Assembly: GCA_019426215.1 (NCBI GenBank)
Contig: CM033394.1
Location: forward strand, 25,006,195-25,070,194
Direction of reading: 5' to 3'
DNA: 64,000 nt
DNA from: Buddleja alternifolia
Lineage: Eukaryota > Streptophyta > Magnoliopsida > Lamiales > Scrophulariaceae
The position numbers and the translations under genes were made by a program. Below the pieces are notes generated by a model. The model had not been told where the DNA came from and ran no database searches. It was given only the letters and a program-made list of their open reading frames with translations. This document shows, piece by piece, positions 56,802-64,000 of this stretch. The stretch's first letter is position 1. Each line of letters starts with the position of its first letter.

Positions 56802-58942
56802 TGAAAGAGTTAGGTGCCCGACGTGCCATTTGTTGGGCGTAGTAGCTGACTCTTTAAACAGTCTTATATTGTATCTTGTCAAGTTATTTAATAAAAGGCA
56901 TATTCTTCTTTATCTTATCATTATATGCAATTAGATAAAGTCCCCTAGATCACTCTTAAGCTTTGAGATGTGTTTGGTATCGGGGATGCCAATCATGGAA
57001 TACGTCTCTAAAGTTGTGGTCTTAAAGATGTTCCAAGTCATAGAATCATTGAGATAGGGATATCAATGACTCGTAAAGACTTGCACGTACAATGCACACT
57101 CTTGGAGAGTGTATCCTATTCCATGGATACTGATACGGTGTACATCAGTGCATGTGTGTGGGTTCTCGTTGGGATCGAGTAAACTGAACAACCCCGCGGA
57201 GATTCCATATTGGAGTCAATGTCGAATTTGGAATCTCCTCGGTTACGTAGGCATAAGATTGGTCCTCATGACTTGAGGCACCATTGGTCGTCTCGTGCAT
57301 CGCCCACTGTACTTAGATTTGTCACACGATTCCAGGTGAGTCATAAAGTGGGGCATATTGGGTCCAGTCTGGTTATGTACGGAGGCATGTGAGTGCCAAG
57401 AAAGAATTCGTCACTGATCATTAGCATCGGCGCATATCCTATGTACTTCACAGTGTATTGACCATGGGAACCTCTGGCCGGAGTAGTATCAATAAGGAGG
57501 AGCAGTGTTTCCTCGCTTGATTGATAAATTAGGCAATGTCACTTAGATCGATATACATAGAATCGAGTTACTGGGATTTCGACTGACATCCAAGTCCTAG
57601 ATTCGATCGGGATATTTGATGGAAGGATTTTACTTATGTGAAAATCGTAATGCGGAAAGGTCACCTAATAATCGTTCATGGCTAGGTCTTCTTGGCGCGT
57701 GGCTAGTACTAACCTTGATTTGTAGGAACCATGAATTAATTGGTAATTAATTCTTGGTCGGATTAAAATACTTGGAGTAATTAAATCTAGCAATGAAAAT
57801 TGCAAAGGCACAACGGGGTTGTGTTCCTACTACTAGTACATGAACGAACCTACAATGGGGTTACACACTTACTCAAGAAAGTTCAATTTCTATGTGAATA
57901 TTAATCCGGTTTAGGATTAAAGTGAAATTGATTAATGAGATTAATTAATTAAGTGGAAGACATTTTACTTAGTAGGCTTGGGAAAATAATTTTTCTATTA
58001 ATTAATCTTGGAGATTAATCATTAACGGAAATTATTATTATCCGGGAATATATTTAAGCTACTAATTTTACTATTAATTAATCATGAAGATTATTTAATT
58101 AACAAGTCTTGGAAGACTTGGGAGTCATTTTAATTAAGTTGGACTTAATTAAATGAAGTCACAAGAGTGAAATTCAAAGCTAGTCAAAGTTTGACTTGTA
58201 ATGTTTTTTAAATGAAGAAGAAAATGAAAAATATTCTCTTACACATGTGGTGGTAGTTGAGAATGGAATGGTAGGTGAGAATGAGGTGGTAGGTGAAGAA
58301 AAACAAGTCTTCTACTCCACCTAACACCATATGGCCGAAAATTGGTGGCTATAAAAGGAGGTGTTCTTGCTCTCATTTAAAACTTGATGAAAACTTAAAA
58401 GAAAAAAAAGCTTAGAGCTTAGTTCTTCATCTCTAGATTTTTCTAGCTTCTCTTGTGATTCTTGAAGACTTTCTTCTATAGAACTTCTTCTTGAAGATTA
58501 GTTGTAAAAGATTATCTTCTATAGATATTTCTTTTAGTAACTCTTCTTGTCTTCCACCTTTCACTACATAGACTTCATTTCCTTAGAGCATATATCTAGC
58601 CAATCTTTTGCTTAAGGTATGAACTTACTTGAGGTGTGTCCTTGTAGAGGCTTCTTTCTTTAGGAGCTTATGGTGGTTTGATTCGAACCCCTCTATGTTG
58701 AGGTGAGGATTCGAAAATGAGAGCCAAAGTTTTTGGTGTGGTTTTCCTTGTGTTGTGGTTTTACACCCTCACTTTAATAAAACCCCAAATCTTGTAATCG
58801 GTTTAAAACCCCTTTACTCGTGTTAGTTTTTGTTGTGCATTACTTTGACCCCCTAGCTTGGGATGCTGATATATATGTGTTTTATATACTTTATTTCTTC
58901 CGTTGCGCTGGCATCGCTTGTGGGGGCATACCGATCCTTGAA
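56802..58942 (+). repeat. 5' LTR of copia E2, 2141 bp
   Basis: The start TGAAAGAGTTAGGTGCCCG and the end are fixed by comparison with solo LTR E1, which has a target duplication. The 3' end has decayed (TTGA A instead of TAACA). A TATA box (CTATAAAAGG) is at 58350-58356. Confidence 0.92.
58350..58356 (+). promoter_or_regulatory. TATA box of the copia E2 LTR
   Basis: GGCTATAAAAGGAGG, also present inverted in solo LTR E1 (17332-17338). Confidence 0.6.
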
Positions 58943-58943
58943 G

Positions 58944-58956
58944 TGGTATCAGAGCC
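58944..58956 (+). other. Primer-binding site of copia E2
   Basis: TGGTATCAGAGCC, one base after the LTR end. Confidence 0.93.
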
Positions 58957-60729
58957 CGGGTTATGCACATTAAAAACTTTACATGTTTTTGCTTTCGGTT
59001 TCATGTAGTATTTTAACCGGTTGCTTAAATCTATATGTTACATTTGTTGATTTAATAATAGCTTGGGATTTGTCATCGTTTTTCTTAAAATCTTGGAGAT
59101 TTTATTTTTTTTGAAACGATTGAAAATTAAGAGACACTAAAAAGGAAGGTCGAATCCCGGGCAAGGACCGTTGATATGGAACCCAAGCTATGAGACTTTG
59201 TGCGCACCCGGCCGAAGGCTTTGTGCGCATAAGGGTGTGCTCATTTAGTAGGACTCAATATCGCGAATCATTGCCAACCGTCAAAGGAAACTTGGCGGGG
59301 GTCAAGACGGGGCTGACCATGGCCGATTCCACCCCTTGGTGGTCTTGACCATGGTCGAGAAACTGTGCAGCAGCTGCTGGACAGTGTGTGCGCTGCTCGG
59401 CGGCGCACGGTGCGTTGCCGGGCAGCGTACGCGGGTGTGCGTATGCACACCATGTGCTTGATGGTTGGACCATCTCGAAGTGGTGTGGTACACACGACCC
59501 GGGCCTTCAAGGAATCCTACCTTTGGCCCATTTCTTGATTTTGGAATCAACTTCCACGCGTTTTTGAGTTATTTAAAAGTTTAGAATTTTTGAAAAACTA
59601 GAAAAACTCGGTTTTTCCTCAAAACGTATAAATCCCAAAGTTATGATTGTTTCAACTATGTGATGGGCTTATGATTAATTAATGCTTTGCACGTCATCTT
59701 CATACGCTTGATGGTTGATTTGCATAATGGATGGATTGTGGGTCGAGCCTTAGATTATTCAATTGGGTTGTAATTTTTATTAGCCTCTATTTCAGTTTGG
59801 TTGTATATTTTATTTTCGTACTTTCTTTTTCATTTTAATGTAATCGAATATGGAGACGAAGATGATGGACCATTATTGAAGATTATGTATGCCGTTGGAA
59901 GCTTATGTAATAGATAGGGCCTATTTTAATTTAGTACCCTAGATTGCCTTAGAGTCACCGGTGGCTCGGGTGGATCGCTTAGGGACCCACAATCATCCAT
60001 ATTTGTTTACCTCTTTGTGGATGTTTTATATTATGTTTTCTTATATGCTACTTGGATTGCATGATCACATAATTAAAGATAATCCTAATCTTGATGATAC
60101 CTTGCATGTTGAAACCCCTCGCTTGATTTGTTTCAAGTAAATCCAAGAAATATTAAGTTTATGTGGAAATTGAACGAGGTTCCATTGTCCACGCCTTCCA
60201 TCATAAGTGGTGGCATGTGAAATGCCATGAAGCTTGGCCCGCTGTCCATGAGTCGTGGGGTGGCGTCAAGTGGATTAGGCTTTGACCACCACTAAGCATA
60301 GAGATGCTCGTGGGATCGATTTGTTTAGGTATCGTCCATGAGTCATGGGGCACACTAGTCCGGTCGATTGACCATGAATATTTGATGGCTTGACTTAACG
60401 TTTACTACCATATGGGCTCGTGTTATCGGGGTATATGGGAAAGACGAGGCAAAACATCTTGAGAACTATATGTCGATATAGAAGGCCGGTAAGCCTACCA
60501 TACGGATTTATCGTATGGGCTCGTGTTCTCGGGGCATATGAAGAGTCGCTTATGGATCTCGAGCCCGCTAGGGAGACCCGCATATCTCCTCGAATATCCA
60601 TATAAGAGGGTTATGGAATTCGATAAAATAGTGGGAAACACGTATGATTAAAGACCGAATTATATGTGGACAAGATTACATATTGAATGCTAATTGTTTT
60701 GCCTCGCTATTTATTTTGTAGTTAACAAA
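58957..60729 (+). other. Leader (5' UTR) of copia E2
   Basis: About 1.8 kb before gag. It has a GC-rich part near 59270-59520 and several internal repeats: TATGGGCTCGTGTT.TCGGGG.ATATG occurs near 60411 and again near 60514, and CCATGAGTC.TGGGG occurs near 60247 and 60339. No protein-coding signal. Confidence 0.7.
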
Positions 60730-62628
60730 ATGGTCAAAAATCCACTTTCAACAATCTTAGATTCAAATAAACTTGTTGGTCCCAACTACGCCGATTGGTA
60801 TCGAAACCTTAAAATTGTGCTTCAAAGTGAGCGCAAGGATAGCGTATTAGATACGCCTTTACCTCGCGTAACTCGCACAAGCACTGATGATGAACATGCC
60901 GCTTTTGATAAGTGGACTGATGATAATATCCAAGTGAGATGTATCATGATGGCTTCTATGACTAATGAGCTTCAAAAGCAATTTGAGCATGTGACCATCT
61001 CCAAGGATATTATCAAAAGTCTCAAGGAGCTCTATGGCACTCGAACTAGGAGGGAGAGATTCGCAATCTATAAAGAGCTATTCCGTGCTCGTCTGGATGA
61101 GGGATCTTCGGTCGATGATCATGTTTTACGTATGATCAATCTTATTAATAAGCTTTCTGATCTTGGCGTAAAATTTGAGACCGAGCTTTCTGTTGACCTC
61201 GTGCTACAGTCCCTTCCGAAGTCGTTTGACCAATTTGTCATCAACTACAACATGAATCAACTTGAGGCTTCATTACCCGAGTTGTTGAACATGTTGAAGA
61301 GTGCAGATGCCACCATCAAGAAAGATAAGCCGGTACTGCTTGTTGGTTCCTCATCCCGTTCTAAGGGCCGTAAGGCCAATAAGAATAAAGGGAAGAAGAA
61401 CAACAACAAGAAAAAACAGTTGAAAGGCAAAGGTGGTGTAAAAAAGGCTAAGGGTACCGATCATGATGCGTGCTTCAATTGTGGTAAAAAGGGACATTGG
61501 AAGCGTAATTGCACTGAACCAATGAATGGTATGTTTTATGTTGAAGTTAACTTATCAGTTAATGATGCTTCTTGGGTGTTGGACACCAGATGTGGAGTTC
61601 ACCTTTGCAATGATTTGCAGGTGATGGCAAGAAGCAAACAGATAAGTAGAGGGGAGATGACCATGCGGTTTGGGAATGGAGCACGGGTTGCTGCCACGGC
61701 CGTAGGAACTATCTACTTATCTTTTCCCAACAAAAACCGTGTTATTTTGAACAATGTATTTTACATTCCGCAATTAATTAAGAACATCATTTTTGTACCC
61801 TTGTTGGACAAGGAAGGTTATATTTTTGTTATCAAAAATGGAGCTTGCTCCATGTTTTATGGTTCTTCTTTAATATTGGAATCAAAGTTGTCTCATGGCT
61901 TATACACGGTTCTCCCCGATACTCCAATCTTATTATCTCAACATGAGGAACATACTAGTAAGAGAAAGTTAGATAATCAAAATGATACATACTTGTGGCA
62001 TGCTAGACTAGGCCATATCTCTAAAAATAGAATTCATAAGATGGCGGATAAGCTTGACCTTCGGGAAATGCTAGATATGCCAACTTGTGAATCTTGTCTA
62101 AAGGGTAAGATGACCAAGTCACCATTTGTCGGGCAAATGGAGCGAGCTACTAACCTTTTGGACTTGGTCCGTACGGATGTATGTGGTCCGCTTAATGTAA
62201 GCACTAAAGGGAACCATTCTTACTTCATAACCTTCACCGACGACTTTTCGAGGTATGGTTACGTGTATCTTATGAGATACAAGTCTGAAGCCTTTGAGAG
62301 GTTCAAGGAGTTTAGACATGAAGTAGAGAAGCAAACGGGAAGAAGTATCAAAGCTCTTCGATCGGATCGAGGGAGAGAATACTTGTCCCGTGAATTCCTC
62401 GATTATCTAAAAGACAATGGGATTTTTTCTCAGTGCACTCCGCCCGGTACTCCCCAACTTAATGGGGTAAGTGAGCGAAGGAATCGGACCTTGATGGACA
62501 TGGTTCGATCCATGATGAGTTTCACTGGACTTCCTCTTTCCTTCTGGGGATATGCCCTAGAATCTGCGATGCATCTATTAAATAGAGTACCGTCAAAGAG
62601 TGTCTCCAAGGTGCCATACCACTTATAA
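60730..62628 (+). CDS. Copia E2 Gag-protease-integrase, frame truncated (632 codons)
   Basis: The start is the Met at 60730 (VKNPLSTILDSNKLVGPNY), matching the starts of the other copia gags; the frame is open 12 codons further upstream. Domains: Gag (about 1-205), Lys-rich region, intact CCHC knuckle CFNCGKKGHWKRNC from residue 248, protease, GAG-pre-integrase (about 415-465), integrase core. The protease motif reads LDTR (Asp285-Thr-Arg) where LDTG is expected, so the protease is probably inactive. Integrase keeps its DD35E set: Asp504/505 (TDDFSRYG), Asp546 (SDRGRE), Glu582 (GVSERRNR). The frame ends early at TAA (62626-62628) after a short deletion in the phrase SVSKVPY. A nearly full-length but disabled copy. 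Confidence 0.88.
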   Translation: MVKNPLSTILDSNKLVGPNYADWYRNLKIVLQSERKDSVLDTPLPRVTRTSTDDEHAAFDKWTDDNIQVRCIMMASMTNELQKQFEHVTISKDIIKSLKELYGTRTRRERFAIYKELFRARLDEGSSVDDHVLRMINLINKLSDLGVKFETELSVDLVLQSLPKSFDQFVINYNMNQLEASLPELLNMLKSADATIKKDKPVLLVGSSSRSKGRKANKNKGKKNNNKKKQLKGKGGVKKAKGTDHDACFNCGKKGHWKRNCTEPMNGMFYVEVNLSVNDASWVLDTRCGVHLCNDLQVMARSKQISRGEMTMRFGNGARVAATAVGTIYLSFPNKNRVILNNVFYIPQLIKNIIFVPLLDKEGYIFVIKNGACSMFYGSSLILESKLSHGLYTVLPDTPILLSQHEEHTSKRKLDNQNDTYLWHARLGHISKNRIHKMADKLDLREMLDMPTCESCLKGKMTKSPFVGQMERATNLLDLVRTDVCGPLNVSTKGNHSYFITFTDDFSRYGYVYLMRYKSEAFERFKEFRHEVEKQTGRSIKALRSDRGREYLSREFLDYLKDNGIFSQCTPPGTPQLNGVSERRNRTLMDMVRSMMSFTGLPLSFWGYALESAMHLLNRVPSKSVSKVPYHL

Positions 62629-62830
62629 ATACCTAAGGGTATGGGGTTGCTCGGCTTATGTCAAGCAACTAGTGGGCGATAAGTTGGATGCAAGATTCTC
62701 CTTATGTAAGTTTGTGGGATATCCAAAGGAATCCTATGGATATTATTTCTACAACCCATCGGAACATAAAGTGTTTGTTTCAAGGAACGCTACCCATCGG
62801 AACATAAAGTGTTTCTACAAAGGAATTACC
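62600..62830 (+). pseudogene. Copia E2 post-integrase remnant
   Basis: In another frame the protein resumes (KYLRVWGCSAYVKQ, KFVGYPKESYGYYFYNPSEHKVFVSRNA). A 23-bp direct repeat (CCCATCGGAACATAAAGTGTTT region) at about 62756 and 62789 then leads out of copia sequence. RT and everything after it are gone. Confidence 0.8.
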
Positions 62831-64000
62831 TATTCCAAAAAACTATACTCGTCAATGCGATCATAATATCAACTCAATTGATAATAACCAAATACTATAC
62901 GGTTAATATCGAATTATCAAAGGTCGAGGAAAGATATATTATCCAACACTTACCTCATCTACAAAGACACCATAAAATTGATTTAGATCGGTCAAAATTT
63001 ACACGAGATAACTCAACCATGCGCGTCCGCCTACCTTCATGCATCCTCATTGTGTCCATTTTTTATTCTTCCTTTTAGCATGATACCCAATAAAAAATTT
63101 ATAACTACAGATTCAAAACGACCTCAACTTTCTCACCATATAAATTTTATCCCAAAACCCACTCGATCAACAGGTAAATCGGGCCATCGAAGTTGACCTC
63201 CCAAATCTGCCAAATTCTCGCACATCTTGCCATTTTGTAACCAACTCCCATTTCTGGACCCATTTCACCATTAATTTTGTCAAATCTTATACCTATAATT
63301 ATCTACCCTCACAGGGATTTCCAATAGTAGTCTTTCATGTGCAATCGGACATGAGGACGGTCCATTCCTGGTCAAAATAAAGTGGATGACTGTTTCTGAA
63401 AATCGAAACAGGGCACTGGCAGTTATCTTGAGGTGTTGTTTCTTGCCTGTCTAAGAATTGGATTTCAGTAAAACTCAACATTATAAGTATCTAGACTCAA
63501 TAAGATTCCTATTGGTGGTGTCAGATGAGTGATTGGATCGTTGGAAGAGTATTGCAGGCAAAATGAATATATAAACAATTTCTGGAAATAAAAATGGATC
63601 ACTGGCAGTACTTCTTTGGATGCAATTTCTAGACTCTTTCCTTAACCATTTCCAAAAAACTCATATGTATTAGAATTTAAACTCAAATATCTTTCTATTA
63701 ATGGTCTTGCATGTACAATCAACCCACGGAAAGGGTGATTTCTGGGCATAAGAAAGTGATACAATATTTCTGACATTAAATCCTGGATAGTTTATCTCAC
63801 GAATTTGACCAAGTTATGGATATTTACATACCATTTAGGTAAAATCGATTCCCACAATGTTGTTGATCATCCTCTTGCGAAGAACCAGAGCTAGTGAAAA
63901 CCAAATTTGAACACTATTTGATGGCTCAAACCTTGAAGACACAAAAACTACCATTGCAGGATTTGTCTTGGGAAAGAAGGGCTTTTGGAAGTAAATTTGC
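62831..64000. other. Unassigned non-coding sequence at the right edge
   Basis: No gene is recognisable. Phrases such as TTTCTGGA, GGCACTGGCAGTT and TGGATCACTGGCAGTA recur loosely (63413, 63598), as in long LTRs of Tekay/Del-type elements, so it may continue the LTR-like piece at 56396-56801. This is a guess from texture. Confidence 0.3.

Larger units (their letters stand above)
56802..62830 (+). mobile_element. Copia element E2, 5' LTR to integrase, 3' half missing
   Basis: 5' LTR (56802-58942), primer site (58944-58956), leader, and a long gag-protease-integrase frame (60730-62628) followed by about 200 bp of post-integrase remnant. RT, RNase H and the 3' LTR are absent. The LTR matches the solo LTR at 16745-18887 in inverted orientation. 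The base five before the LTR read TAAGA; the partner duplication could not be identified. Confidence 0.9.

Noticed and set aside
57210..57392. 60-codon ORF present in both family E LTRs (also 18297-18479, minus)
   Set aside because: The two LTRs are nearly identical over their whole length, so an open short frame in both is not evidence of selection; LTRs of this kind are non-coding.

Overview
This is a nuclear genomic window from a flowering plant, probably a eudicot. It is AT-rich and dominated by nested LTR retrotransposons: Ty1/copia elements with 1.6-2.1 kb LTRs and TGGTATCAGAGCC-type initiator-Met primer sites, and Athila-like Ty3/gypsy elements with a tRNA-Asp primer site. It contains one recognisable host gene, a minus-strand, seven-exon gene for the plastid Clp protease subunit ClpR4 (26220-35687). 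No tRNA, rRNA or CRISPR array was seen.

Layout. 1-5465: a young, apparently non-autonomous Athila-like element with one intact 319-codon ORF, a hairpin-rich 3' region before its polypurine tract, and near-identical LTRs. It sits inside the gag of a decayed copia element whose remainder, with its 3' LTR, fills 5466-10316. 10317-14680: unassigned repeat-like sequence holding a solo LTR (12270-13978). 14681-24720: a decayed minus-strand copia whose 3' LTR carries a three-level nest, a solo LTR (15914-21380) containing two further solo LTRs (16745-18887 and 19697-21373), most with readable 5-bp target duplications. 24720-26219: unassigned sequence, a 147-bp reverse-transcriptase scrap, and the 3' flank of the gene. 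26220-35687: CLPR4, with a Tourist-like MITE and two hAT-like elements in its large introns. 35688-37300: promoter region and a foldback MITE. 37305-42003: a plus-strand copia remnant of a different lineage, split by two solo LTRs. 42004-49026: an internally deleted minus-strand copia, its 3' LTR split by another solo LTR. 49027-49601: an Athila integrase tail. 49602-56395: a decayed plus-strand copia with a 5' LTR, primer site, gag and pol. 56396-56801: a short LTR-like piece. 56802-62830: a 3'-truncated copia with the longest open frame in the window. 62831-64000: unassigned.

How it works together. CLPR4 is a nuclear gene for a catalytically inactive subunit of the plastid Clp protease core, and all its exons and splice sites read cleanly. 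The retroelements are mostly dead, with stops, frameshifts, internal deletions or reduction to solo LTRs. Two look recent: the Athila-like element at the left edge (one internal difference in about 1029 compared LTR bases) and the 56802-62830 copia, whose LTR closely resembles the solo LTR at 16745-18887. Seven solo LTRs against no complete autonomous element indicates strong LTR-LTR recombination. The most unusual signal is a run of hairpins at 3636-3807, just before the polypurine tract of the Athila-like element, together with two more hairpins downstream of its ORF.
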